Below are positions 36,415 to 44,747 of a stretch of 64,000 nt of DNA, one piece after another. The translations under genes were made by a program, and so were the position numbers. The stretch's first letter is position 1. Each line of letters opens with the position of its first letter. Source of the stretch: Limosilactobacillus rudii (GTDB taxonomy: Bacteria > Bacillota > Bacilli > Lactobacillales > Lactobacillaceae); NCBI RefSeq assembly GCF_014145455.1, contig NZ_JACIVB010000054.1:124001-188000 (forward strand). Direction: 5' to 3'. The notes under the pieces were generated by a model. That model searched no databases. It was not told where the DNA came from and saw nothing but the letters and a program-made list of their open reading frames with translations.

Positions 36415-36882
36415 CTAGTTAGCGTGATCATTTTTTCGAACGACCAGAACGTCACAATGGGCCATCCGACTGACGTAGTGGGTAACAGAACCAAGCACAA
36501 ATCTTTCTAAACCAGAGACACCAGTTGCGCCAAGAACAATCAAGTCCGTATTATGATCTGATGGAAATTCATGGGCGATAACGCGCTTAGGATTACCAAA
36601 ACGAATATGAACATTAACGTTGTCAACTCCAGCGTCAACAGCCCGCTTTTTAAGGTCGTCTAATCGTTCTTTAGTTGTTTTGACGATGTTATAAGTTTCT
36701 TCATTGCTCAATGCGGCATTGCTGTAACCATCAGTTAGTTGTGTAACTTGGACAATCCGGAGAATATCTAGGCTAGCGTGATTACGTAGTGCGGAATCGA
36801 TTGCACTTTCTAAAACGTTGCTTGTAATTTTTGAGCCATCAACGGCAACTAGGATATGCTTATATGGATAATCTTCTGTCAT
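36415..36882 (-). CDS. Universal stress protein (UspA family)
   Basis: A 155-residue UspA-fold protein. HILVAVDGSKIT near residue 8 and the ATP-binding GATGVSGLERFVLGSVTHYV near residues 118-137 (G-2x-G-9x-G-S/T) indicate the nucleotide-binding subclass. TTGGAGGTG lies before the ATG. It is the promoter-proximal gene of a two-gene unit with the ribosomal-protection-like GTPase. Role is general stress survival by family. Confidence 0.92.
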   Translation of the reverse strand: MTEDYPYKHILVAVDGSKITSNVLESAIDSALRNHASLDILRIVQVTQLTDGYSNAALSNEETYNIVKTTKERLDDLKKRAVDAGVDNVNVHIRFGNPKRVIAHEFPSDHNTDLIVLGATGVSGLERFVLGSVTHYVSRMAHCDVLVVRKNDHAN

Positions 36883-36976
36883 GGTATGACACCTCCAAAA
36901 GTTTATACTTATATTATAAAGTGTTTTCTTTATAATATGCTGTAAAAAAGAAAGTATTTTACTTTAACAACAAAAT

Positions 36977-36993
36977 TTTGCAAACGCTTACCA
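36977..36993. promoter_or_regulatory. Cre-like site
   Basis: TTTGCAAACGCTTACCA (approximate ends) matches the cre consensus with about two mismatches, between uspA and lplA. Confidence 0.35.
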
Positions 36994-37083
36994 AAAGATG
37001 TAAACTACATTTGGATGCATAAATGACAAATTATCATTTTTAGTCTATTATTGTTGATGTTTACACAAGAGAGGGGCGGTACA

Positions 37084-38097
37084 ATGCGTTATGTTTCGAT
37101 GACTTCCCATAATATTGGAATGAACTTAGCGACAGAACAGTATTTAATGAACGACAAGGATTTTGGTAACGAACCGTTAGTTTTATTTTATTATGAAGAA
37201 CCATGTATTATTGTTGGCCGAAACCAAAATACACTAGAGGAAATTAACCACGACTATGTTAAAGAACACAATATTCGAGTAACACGTCGCTTATCTGGTG
37301 GTGGAGCTGTTTACCAAGACCTAGGGAATCTTTGTTTTAGTTTTGTAGTTCCAAGTGATAGTGAAGAATTTGGCGACTTTAAGTCATTTACTCAGCCAAT
37401 TGTAGATGTTTTGCATCAGATGGGCGCAACAACCGCTGAAGTTAGTGGCCGAAATGATATTTTAGTTGATGGTAAGAAATTCTCGGGTAATGCGATGTAT
37501 TCCCGCAATGGCAAGACATTCTCTCATGGTACGTTAATGCTCGATGTTGATCTTAGCGTTGTGGCAGATGTACTTCATGTTGCAAAAGATAAGATTGAAT
37601 CCAAGGGAATTAAGTCGGTACGGTCGCGAGTTACCAATCTTCGCCCATATTTGGATGAAAAATACCAAAATATTGATGTGCCAACTTTCCGTGATGAATT
37701 AATCAAGGGCCTTTTTCACGTGGATGATTTGGATGAGATTAAGGATAAGGAATACGTAGTTACCCCAGAAGACCAAAAGGCAATTGATAAGATTTATGAA
37801 CAATACTATAACAATTGGGATTGGGTTTATGGTAAGTCCCCTGAATTTACGGTTAAACGCCGCAAACATTTTGATATGGGGACGATTGACGCGCGGTTTG
37901 ATGTTAAAGATGGGGTTATTAAAAATGTGAAGTTTTATGGCGACTTCTTTGGACCACAAGATATCAATGATTTAGCTCAAAAGCTCCAAGGCGTAAAATA
38001 CGAACATGATGCTATTGAAGAAGTTCTAAAAAAGGTTGGCACGCAACAGTATATAACGGGAATTTCAACTGAAGAAATAGCAGACTTATTAGCATAA
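37084..38097 (+). CDS. lplA: Lipoate-protein ligase A
   Basis: Attaches lipoate, via lipoyl-AMP, to E2 subunits and GcvH. From ATG 37084 (GAGAGGGGCGG upstream) it encodes 337 residues. Hallmarks are RRLSGGGAVYQDLGNLCFSF near residues 70-90 and GRNDILVDGKKFSGNAM near residue 125, plus the C-terminal accessory domain from about 245. The frame opens at 37051 but the ribosome binding site fixes the start. Single gene. Confidence 0.93.
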   Translation: MRYVSMTSHNIGMNLATEQYLMNDKDFGNEPLVLFYYEEPCIIVGRNQNTLEEINHDYVKEHNIRVTRRLSGGGAVYQDLGNLCFSFVVPSDSEEFGDFKSFTQPIVDVLHQMGATTAEVSGRNDILVDGKKFSGNAMYSRNGKTFSHGTLMLDVDLSVVADVLHVAKDKIESKGIKSVRSRVTNLRPYLDEKYQNIDVPTFRDELIKGLFHVDDLDEIKDKEYVVTPEDQKAIDKIYEQYYNNWDWVYGKSPEFTVKRRKHFDMGTIDARFDVKDGVIKNVKFYGDFFGPQDINDLAQKLQGVKYEHDAIEEVLKKVGTQQYITGISTEEIADLLA

Positions 38098-38216
38098 TTG
38101 AGCTTTTAAACGGAATTTAGTAGAATTAGGAGTGTGATTAGTGTCACATTCCTTTTTGTTTAATGGATGTGATAAGATGCTGTTAGGGCGACTAAATAAG
38201 AAAGTTGGCACAGTTA

Positions 38217-38624
38217 ATGAAAAATAGTGAAAAAGTTATTATTGTAACATCAGTAGCAGCAGTAATAGCGTTGATTCTTGATGCGGTTATGTTTGTTCAG
38301 CATGGACAAAATTTAGCTTCTCCAATGGTTTGGCCACGATTAGTGCTTTTTATTGTTTTAGCGGTCGTGGTTAGTGGATTGGCACTTTTGAAGATGCGTT
38401 TTTGTGGTTATGCAACAATCTTGGTTAACCTTTATTATGCAATTGCTGGTTTTGCGGCGTTTCAAATGGTTAGTCCGCGGATGAGCGCATATGGGTTATT
38501 TATTCAAGCATTGAGTATTGTGGGAATCCTCGTTGGCGCAGCTGGTGTTTACTATGGTGCAAAACAACGAGCCGATTATACTAAAGCCAAAATTGAGAAG
38601 ATGAAGGAGCAATTGAAAAAATGA
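38217..38624 (+). CDS. Small membrane protein, function unknown
   Basis: About 135 residues with four hydrophobic segments: VIIVTSVAAVIALILDAVMF, LVLFIVLAVVVSGLALL, a segment around ILVNLYYAIAGFAAF, and ALSIVGILVGAAGVYYGA. The C-terminus is a charged helix (KAKIEKMKEQLKK). I do not recognise the family. Start at ATG 38217 is preferred; TTG 38205 is possible. It overlaps the next gene by four bases (ATGA), so the two are coupled. Confidence 0.6.
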   Translation: MKNSEKVIIVTSVAAVIALILDAVMFVQHGQNLASPMVWPRLVLFIVLAVVVSGLALLKMRFCGYATILVNLYYAIAGFAAFQMVSPRMSAYGLFIQALSIVGILVGAAGVYYGAKQRADYTKAKIEKMKEQLKK

Positions 38625-39079
38625 AAATGTCAGTAGCTGATTATTTATCACAATTGACGAGTGATCAGGTTGTGATAGAAGAGGTTGAAAAAACAGCTGC
38701 ACAAGCACAACAAAAGACAGTTTTAACCACTGCCATAAAATTTATGATTGAACAATTAGATACCGGGCATCTAGGCCAGTACAAAATGATGATTAAAATG
38801 AAGAAGGGGGACCCGGTTAAGTTTCAATTAGAAACAAATTTAATTAATGTCCCAATGGCAGAAGCGGAACGACTTGATGTTAAACTACTAGATAAAGAAT
38901 TGGATTATCCAGTAAACCTTTACTTGGTAATGGAAAGTGAAGATATTAATAAGTCGGGATTGCGGATTGATGAGCTCGCAAACGAAACGGACCAAGGTGG
39001 TAAAGTTACCGAATTAGTTACCAAAGCTCAAGAATGGGTAGCAGAACATCTTGCAGATATTGTAGAAGCACGTGCGTAA
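38621..39079 (+). CDS. Conserved soluble protein of unknown function
   Basis: A 152-residue acidic protein without membrane segments. It starts MKMSVADYLSQLTSDQVVIE and has a central KKGDPVKFQLETNLINVPM and a late DYPVNLYLVMESEDINKSG. No catalytic motif or family is recognised. It is translationally coupled to the small membrane protein upstream. A structured RNA gene candidate follows after about 40 bases. Confidence 0.65.
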   Translation: MKMSVADYLSQLTSDQVVIEEVEKTAAQAQQKTVLTTAIKFMIEQLDTGHLGQYKMMIKMKKGDPVKFQLETNLINVPMAEAERLDVKLLDKELDYPVNLYLVMESEDINKSGLRIDELANETDQGGKVTELVTKAQEWVAEHLADIVEARA

Positions 39080-39082
39080 TAT

Positions 39083-39111
39083 TTGCATTAGGCAGTTGAG
39101 TATGGTAAATT
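39083..39111 (+). promoter_or_regulatory. Promoter of the structured RNA candidate
   Basis: TTGCAT at 39083-39088 and TAAATT at 39106-39111 are 17 bp apart; transcription would begin near 39118. Confidence 0.5.
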
Positions 39112-39117
39112 ATACTC

Positions 39118-39316
39118 TGCGATGAGTCGAGAGGTCTGGTAGCGACCCTAAGAGCTACCATTGACATTTTGACAGTGGAGCACATTAACTCACCGGATTG
39201 TGAGGTGCTCGGTTGATTTGCGAAGTGGACATCGTGATTGACCTGAGATTATATCAATACACAAAGGGACGAGTGTTATGACTTTTATATGTCATAATTC
39301 TCGTCCTTTATTTTTT
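39118..39316 (+). ncRNA. Structured small RNA candidate (unassigned)
   Basis: A stretch of about 200 nt with its own promoter, no coding frame and a strong terminator (39263-39316). It folds into consecutive hairpins: TGGTAGC/GCTACCA (39137-39160), CATTG/CAGTG (39159-39176), GGAGCAC-CTCAC/GTGAG-GTGCTC (39177-39210) and GGTT-TGCGA/TCGTG-GACC (39211-39243). No plus-strand gene follows, so it is not a leader. Size would suit 6S RNA, but I do not see the single long rod of 6S. Class unknown. Confidence 0.5.
39263..39316 (+). terminator. Strong terminator of the structured RNA candidate
   Basis: AAAGGGACGAG pairs with CTCGTCCTTT, and TTATGAC with GTCATAA, followed by ATTTTTT. Confidence 0.8.
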
Positions 39317-39445
39317 ATCTTATAATCCGTTCCGGCATAGATAGTAATGAAGAAAATTATTACGAACACGGTTAATGTGGATACATAACTTACTATTGCT
39401 CGTTGTGAGAATATTTCCTGGGAAATGTAACCAGCATTTATAAGT

Positions 39446-39486
39446 AAAACAAGCTCAAGGTAGAACAGATCCTTTGAGCTTGTTTT
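39446..39486. terminator. Terminator of the MFS transporter gene
   Basis: AAAACAAGCTCAAGG and CCTTTGAGCTTGTTTT form a near-perfect stem that can act in both directions. Confidence 0.8.
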
Positions 39487-39503
39487 AAATTAGTAGGTTA
39501 TTT

Positions 39504-40673
39504 TTAATAATTGCGCATCCCGGTATAACGACGGCTGAGGATAATTACAAGGATTGTTGCAAGAAGTCCATAAATAGCACCAACATATCCTAAGTTACTC
39601 ATAGCAGTAAAAGTGACTGCTTGGGAAGCAGTAAATGAACCAAGTGAAATACCGATGTTGGCGAAAATTGAATTTAGTGAAGACGCAAGATCAAGTGATT
39701 GTGGATACTGCTTTTCAGCAATATCAAGAAACATTAACTGGGTGGAAGAACCGTAACACGAGAAAGCAACGCATAGGACAGCCACAATAATAATTGCACC
39801 CCATTTAAATGGAAGCGCTGGACCAAAGATTAGGAATAAAACAGTCATCGCAGCATATATTCCACTAAGCCGATGCACGCCTCCGTGGTCAGCAAGGTAG
39901 CCACCAAATTTATTACCAATGATAAAGAAAATTCCCATTCCAAAGAGAAGCCAATTTAACCATGTATTATCAAAACCCATCTCATTGGTAATTAGGGGAC
40001 GAATATAAGTGTAGACGGTATAATCAGCCGCACAGATGGCAACGATAAAACATACACCAAGAATAACACGTGAATCCTTAAAGAGGACAAATTGTTTGCT
40101 GAGGGTACTCTTAAACTGAGGGGTATTACGAGGAACTAACCAGAGTAAGGCAATAAAGACAATAATTGTAATTGCTGAAATCATCCAGAAACTATCATGC
40201 CAAGACATGGTGGTACTAATGACAGTTCCAATAGGAATCCCAATAACTGAAGCAATACTAAAACCAGCAAAAACCCATGATACTAGGCTAGCTCTTTTTT
40301 CTCGCGGGGCAACATAACTAGCCATTACGAGAACCATTGAAATAATTGCACCGGCAACACTGGCAGTTAAGATTCGAGAAAGGAGCATCGAAATAAAGTT
40401 AGACGCCATTGCAGTCCATGTATTACCGATAAAGAAGATAATCATGAGGACCAATAAGACATGATGACGTCGCCACCGACTTGCCATTGAAGTTATAAGT
40501 GGCGTGAAAATTGCATAAACTAAAGCAAAAACGGTAACAAGCAGCCCTAAACGCCCTAATGAATCATGGTATTCATGAGCAATATCTGGTAGGACTCCGA
40601 CAATCATGTATTCATTACAACCGAGCATAAAAGCGACGAATACAAAAAGAATTGCTTGTAAACGATACTTCAT
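39504..40673 (-). CDS. MFS transporter (drug/sugar efflux type, DHA1-like)
   Basis: A 389-residue protein with about twelve membrane helices. The first helix region FVAFMLGCNEYMIVGVLPDIAHEY matches AraJ/YdhP-like DHA1 exporters, and the loop SMASRWRRHHVLL is the conserved motif A region between helices 2 and 3. AAGGAGGG lies before the ATG on the minus strand. Substrate unknown. Single gene, with its own terminator. Confidence 0.87.
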   Translation of the reverse strand: MKYRLQAILFVFVAFMLGCNEYMIVGVLPDIAHEYHDSLGRLGLLVTVFALVYAIFTPLITSMASRWRRHHVLLVLMIIFFIGNTWTAMASNFISMLLSRILTASVAGAIISMVLVMASYVAPREKRASLVSWVFAGFSIASVIGIPIGTVISTTMSWHDSFWMISAITIIVFIALLWLVPRNTPQFKSTLSKQFVLFKDSRVILGVCFIVAICAADYTVYTYIRPLITNEMGFDNTWLNWLLFGMGIFFIIGNKFGGYLADHGGVHRLSGIYAAMTVLFLIFGPALPFKWGAIIIVAVLCVAFSCYGSSTQLMFLDIAEKQYPQSLDLASSLNSIFANIGISLGSFTASQAVTFTAMSNLGYVGAIYGLLATILVIILSRRYTGMRNY

Positions 40674-40822
40674 AAAAAATAAACCCTCCTTAATTATGTT
40701 ATAAAATTTAAGCTCGTTATATTGTAATCAATTTCCGAGGGTGAAGCAATAGAACGTTTGACTTGCTTAAAACGCTTACTTTAGCGAGAATATAAATGAT
40801 AGTGTACATTGAAAGGAGTGCG

Positions 40823-42241
40823 ATGGCATTGCTTAATAGTGTTAATGAAATATTTCGAACTTTTGGGGCAAGTGTAGTTGTTCCAATAATTATTTTTATA
40901 ATTGCCCTATTATTACGGGTGAAACCACGTAAGGCAATGATGAGCGCATTTTATGCCGGCGTTGGTCTGACCGGTTTTACGTGGATCATTTCAGAATTTA
41001 CACCAGTAATTACTAAGGTTGTTCGTCAAATGGTCAATAATACGGGGATTAAATTGCCTGTTGTCGATATTGGGTGGGAAGCAGGATCTTTAGCTGCCTT
41101 TGGCTCGACTGTTGGCTTGACCTTCTTTGTGTTCGGATTATTGGTTGAGTTATTGCTGTTTATTTTTGGCGTAACTAAGATCTTCCTGCCATCGAATATT
41201 TGGAATAATTTTGGTTATATGATTTGGGGAACGTTAGCCTTTTATGCTACCCATAACTATTGGTTATCATTAGGTCTTGAATTTTTTATGTTGTTATATT
41301 CATTGATATTGGCTGAGATTCAAGCTGATCGATGGTCTAGTTACTATGGAATTGAAAATACAACTGTTGATGCGCTTCATAATATTGAGCAGGTTGTCCC
41401 CGCAATTTTACTAGACCCGCTTTGGAACCTGCTTGGCTTTAATAAGGTTAAAATGACGCCAAAAGACTTCAAAAAGAAACTCGGTGTTTTTGGCGAGCCA
41501 ATTACGATGGGGATGATCTTAGGTCTGATTTTAGGTATCCTTGGGAACTTATCTTCGTTAGGAACAATGAAAGCTTGGGGTCAAATTACTAAAGTGGCAG
41601 TTCAATTAGCCGCTGTTATGGCAATTTTCCCGTTAATTACCAAAGTCTTTGCACAAGCATTTACACCGTTATCCGCGGCAATTGATGAACAGCAGAAGAA
41701 AAAGACGCATGCCAAACAAAAAGACCGTTACGATAAAAAGCGATGGTTTTTAGCAGTTGATGACGGTGTTGGGTATGGTGAATCTGCAACATTAATTTCT
41801 GGGATTATTCTTATTCCAATCATGGTACTGATGGCATTTATCTTGCCTGGAAATAAAACATTGCCGGTTGTTGATTTAATTGCAATTCCATATATGGTGG
41901 AGTCTATCGTTGCGATTACCAAGGGAAATATTCTTAAGGTTATTGCGACTGGAGTTGTATGGTTTAGCCTAGGCTTATATGCTGCCAGCTGGCTGGGACC
42001 GATTTATACTGGAGCTGTTACTCATTATGGAGTTGCAATTCCTACTGGGGTTGTAATGGTCACAAGCTTTAATTTGGTTGCTCGACCACTAAACGCCTTG
42101 GTATTTGCTGCTTTTATCTCAGAAAATCCACTGTGGATTACCCTAGCAATTATTATTTACCTCGTTTTGCTATTTGGTTTACGTAAATATCGTCCACAGA
42201 TTTGGCGGTATCTTAATAAGATGGCAGCTAAGAATGCATAG
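40823..42241 (+). CDS. PTS galactitol-type transporter subunit IIC (orphan)
   Basis: A 472-residue membrane protein of the Gat EIIC family: GASVVVPIIIFIIALLLRVKPRKAMMSAFYAGVGLTGF near the N-terminus, EAGSLAAFGSTVGLTFF and a long cytoplasmic loop ending in a Lys-rich stretch (EQQKKKTHAKQKDRYDKKR). ATG 40823 follows AAAGGAGTG. No EIIA or EIIB gene is adjacent, so it either works with subunits encoded elsewhere or moves its substrate without phosphorylation. The neighbours (MFS pump, quinone oxidoreductase) give no hint of substrate. Confidence 0.88.
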   Translation: MALLNSVNEIFRTFGASVVVPIIIFIIALLLRVKPRKAMMSAFYAGVGLTGFTWIISEFTPVITKVVRQMVNNTGIKLPVVDIGWEAGSLAAFGSTVGLTFFVFGLLVELLLFIFGVTKIFLPSNIWNNFGYMIWGTLAFYATHNYWLSLGLEFFMLLYSLILAEIQADRWSSYYGIENTTVDALHNIEQVVPAILLDPLWNLLGFNKVKMTPKDFKKKLGVFGEPITMGMILGLILGILGNLSSLGTMKAWGQITKVAVQLAAVMAIFPLITKVFAQAFTPLSAAIDEQQKKKTHAKQKDRYDKKRWFLAVDDGVGYGESATLISGIILIPIMVLMAFILPGNKTLPVVDLIAIPYMVESIVAITKGNILKVIATGVVWFSLGLYAASWLGPIYTGAVTHYGVAIPTGVVMVTSFNLVARPLNALVFAAFISENPLWITLAIIIYLVLLFGLRKYRPQIWRYLNKMAAKNA

Positions 42242-42288
42242 GAAAATGCTATAATTATACTTATAAAAAATAAACGAGGTAGCATTTT

Positions 42289-43275
42289 ATGAAAGCATTA
42301 GTTTTAGCTTCGGGGACAGATCATTCCCTTGATAAATTGAAAATTAGCGATGTTCCAGTTCCACAACCTAATGAGAATGAAGTATTAATTAAAGTTCATG
42401 CGGCAGGAATTAATCCAGTTGATTATAAAATCGTTGAAAATGGGGTAGAATCATGGACCTATCCCCATATTTTAGGATTAGATGTTGCCGGTGAAATTGT
42501 CGGTGTCGGTAAGAATGTGACCAAATGGCAGATAGGTGATCGGGTATCAGGTCACGGTGACCTAACGAAAAATGGTTGTTTTGCTGAATATGTAGCAGTT
42601 CCAGCTTATGAGTTGGCTAAAATTCCTGCAACAGTTACTTATACAACTGCAGCAAGCTTCCTTTGTGGCGCATTGACAGCTTACCAGGCAATTGAACGGA
42701 AAGCCAATTTAACAGCTGTACAAAGTGTACTTGTCCATGCAGGCGCTGGTGGTGTCGGCAGTATCGCAATTCAATTAGCTAAAAGACATGGTTGTAAGGT
42801 GTTTACCACAGTTTCCTCAAGCAAAAAGGATTATGTTGAACAATTAGCGCCTGATGCAATTATTGACTATCGCATAGAAAATGTTACCCAAAGATTGAAT
42901 GAATTAACTAATGGTTTAGGTGTTGATTTGATTGTTAACACAGTTGGCAAACAAGAAGCAGAAAAGGATTTGGAGCGACTAGCTTATAATGGTCGGCTAG
43001 TGACAATCGTGGACGTGCCGTCAATTAATAATGTACCGATGTTTGCCCGTGGGCTGGGGATGGATGTTGTTAATCTTGGTGGAGCGCATTTGAGTGGTAA
43101 TCCTCATCAACAAAGGGATTTAGGACAAATGAATGCGGAAATGCTTCAACTTGTTGCTAATAAAGAGATTAAACCTTTAAGTATCAAAATCTTACCATTT
43201 ACTCAAATTATCGAGGGATTAAAGATGGTTAAGATGCATCAAGTCGTTGGTAAGGTTGTAGTGAAAATTAATTAA
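42289..43275 (+). CDS. Zinc-type alcohol dehydrogenase / quinone oxidoreductase family protein
   Basis: A 328-residue medium-chain reductase, NADPH-type. VKVHAAGINPVDYKIVENG near residue 35, the cofactor motif HAGAGGVGSIAIQLAKRHG near residue 145 and the final HQVVGKVVVKI are typical. Catalytic zinc ligands are not evident, so it belongs to the zinc-free quinone-oxidoreductase-like branch. ACGAGGTAGC precedes ATG 42289. A related but damaged gene is at 51953. Confidence 0.88.
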   Translation: MKALVLASGTDHSLDKLKISDVPVPQPNENEVLIKVHAAGINPVDYKIVENGVESWTYPHILGLDVAGEIVGVGKNVTKWQIGDRVSGHGDLTKNGCFAEYVAVPAYELAKIPATVTYTTAASFLCGALTAYQAIERKANLTAVQSVLVHAGAGGVGSIAIQLAKRHGCKVFTTVSSSKKDYVEQLAPDAIIDYRIENVTQRLNELTNGLGVDLIVNTVGKQEAEKDLERLAYNGRLVTIVDVPSINNVPMFARGLGMDVVNLGGAHLSGNPHQQRDLGQMNAEMLQLVANKEIKPLSIKILPFTQIIEGLKMVKMHQVVGKVVVKIN

Positions 43276-43278
43276 ACC

Positions 43279-43324
43279 AGCATAATAAAAAAGGATTCTC
43301 GAAGAAGAATCCTTTTTTATTATG
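43279..43324. terminator. Bidirectional terminator
   Basis: CATAATAAAAAAGGATTCT pairs with AGAATCCTTTTTTATTATG around a CGAAGA loop, between convergent genes. Confidence 0.85.
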
Positions 43325-43334
43325 GAAAATATCT

Positions 43335-44192
43335 TTATTTCACTAAGTAAATTTGCTCATCAATTAAATCAAATGAGTGTAGATTGGCATTAACTTTCTG
43401 CAGAGCTTCATCTTGGCTAAGTTGCGCTTCTTGCCAGAATTTCTTTGAGTTGGTGGCACCGTCTTTTTCCCCAATTACTAAGAATTGAACATTAGGGTAC
43501 TTCTGGCGCATCAATTGAAGGACTTCCCAATCTGCTTCTCCCTTGTCCGGAGCCCATGACATAATTACGTATTTTACCTTCTGGCCGTACTTGTCGATTG
43601 CCGATAAAGCATCCAGCTTTTCAATTGTTGTCACGGGATGTTTGCCGGTTTCATTTTCGTTTACCCATTCCTGACTATCAGTAGTATAAATCTCTTGAGA
43701 AGAATTATTATTCCGAAGTCCCTTTGAAATATAGCCATTACCGGCCATAATTTCAAGCGTTGGTGCTCCCGCGAGGTAGTCGGATAAGGCCTTAGCAAAT
43801 GGAGCATTGACATATGACCACATACCATATGTATCTTCGAGGTAATCACGGAAATTACGTAAAGCCTTATCAAGCTTAGGTAACGCTTCGTTATATTTAT
43901 TCCACAATTTATCTCCACGAGGGTCGCCTTGGGGAAATTCGTTATTAACTTGTTGGAAAATTGTGTCTTGGATATTGTCGGGTAATAGTAATTGTGGAAG
44001 TGGTTGTGGCAAAAGACCATTTTTTAGTAAACGGTCACTCTCAAGTGCATTATTAATAAGATATTTTATCGGAGGAAATTTTTCAAAGAGGTCCCGATAG
44101 TGGGTTAATTCTTGAATATAAATCGGCTCTTTTACAGCCTGATGAGTCTTTTTCACCCGTTTTTTTAATTGCTTTAACTTTTTAGGATTCAT
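43335..44192 (-). CDS. SAM-dependent methyltransferase-like protein
   Basis: A 285-residue soluble protein. TLEIMAGNGYISKGL near residue 150 resembles methyltransferase motif I (E/D-x-G-x-G), preceded by an N-terminal all-helical region of about 130 residues rich in Lys, Leu and Pro (LPQPLPQLLLPDN). VKYVIMSWAPDKGEADWEVL may be motif IV. Substrate unknown. It follows an XRE regulator by eleven bases on the same strand and is likely co-transcribed with it. Confidence 0.65.
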   Translation of the reverse strand: MNPKKLKQLKKRVKKTHQAVKEPIYIQELTHYRDLFEKFPPIKYLINNALESDRLLKNGLLPQPLPQLLLPDNIQDTIFQQVNNEFPQGDPRGDKLWNKYNEALPKLDKALRNFRDYLEDTYGMWSYVNAPFAKALSDYLAGAPTLEIMAGNGYISKGLRNNNSSQEIYTTDSQEWVNENETGKHPVTTIEKLDALSAIDKYGQKVKYVIMSWAPDKGEADWEVLQLMRQKYPNVQFLVIGEKDGATNSKKFWQEAQLSQDEALQKVNANLHSFDLIDEQIYLVK

Positions 44193-44203
44193 TTAGAAGC
44201 TCC

Positions 44204-44617
44204 TTATTTTAATTTTAGGTTTAATTGTTCTTGTTTTCCATAGAAAGTATCAGTATCACGACGATTATGTCGTCCTTTTAGGTAACCATCAATCAATTGG
44301 AAAATTTCATAACGATCATCGCTGGAGAGAATAGTTTGATTAAATGATAGATTTTTACTAGAAAAGAATAGTTTAGCGAGGTCAAAATCGTTGCGGTCCG
44401 TTTTTCCGGTTAAATAGTCAAGGCTAACATCGAAGAATTCTGCTAACTTTCGCGCCTCGACATATGACGGGGTTCGGATGCCGCGTTCCCAGTTACCGAT
44501 TTGTGAAGCAGTATTTGGTTTTTCATTTGGGCCAAGATTTTCATTTAGGTGTTTTGCTAATTCTTTAAGGGTAATTTTTTGTCCCTTTCGAAGAGCTCGC
44601 AGGCGTTCTGGAAACAT
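44204..44617 (-). CDS. XRE family transcriptional regulator
   Basis: A 137-residue protein whose first 75 residues are a Cro/CI helix-turn-helix (RLRALRKGQKITLKELAKHL, then TASQIGNWERGIRTPSYVEA). The remaining tail is unclassified. A GGAGGTAGTG site precedes the ATG. It is divergent from the membrane hydrolase and upstream of a methyltransferase-like gene, one of which may be its target. Confidence 0.88.
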   Translation of the reverse strand: MFPERLRALRKGQKITLKELAKHLNENLGPNEKPNTASQIGNWERGIRTPSYVEARKLAEFFDVSLDYLTGKTDRNDFDLAKLFFSSKNLSFNQTILSSDDRYEIFQLIDGYLKGRHNRRDTDTFYGKQEQLNLKLK

Positions 44618-44747
44618 TAACTCACTACCTCCTTAATATGGATATATTACTTTCTATTTTAACATTAGCAGGTAACTTTTGAATAAAAAGAATATGCAAA
44701 GTAACAGAAAGTGTGCTACACTATCCGCATTGACTAAAAAATATGAC

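Noticed and set aside
39118-39316. 6S RNA, SRP RNA, tmRNA or RNase P RNA
   Set aside because: None of the conserved core sequences I can recall is present, and the fold is serial hairpins and not one rod; left as unassigned.
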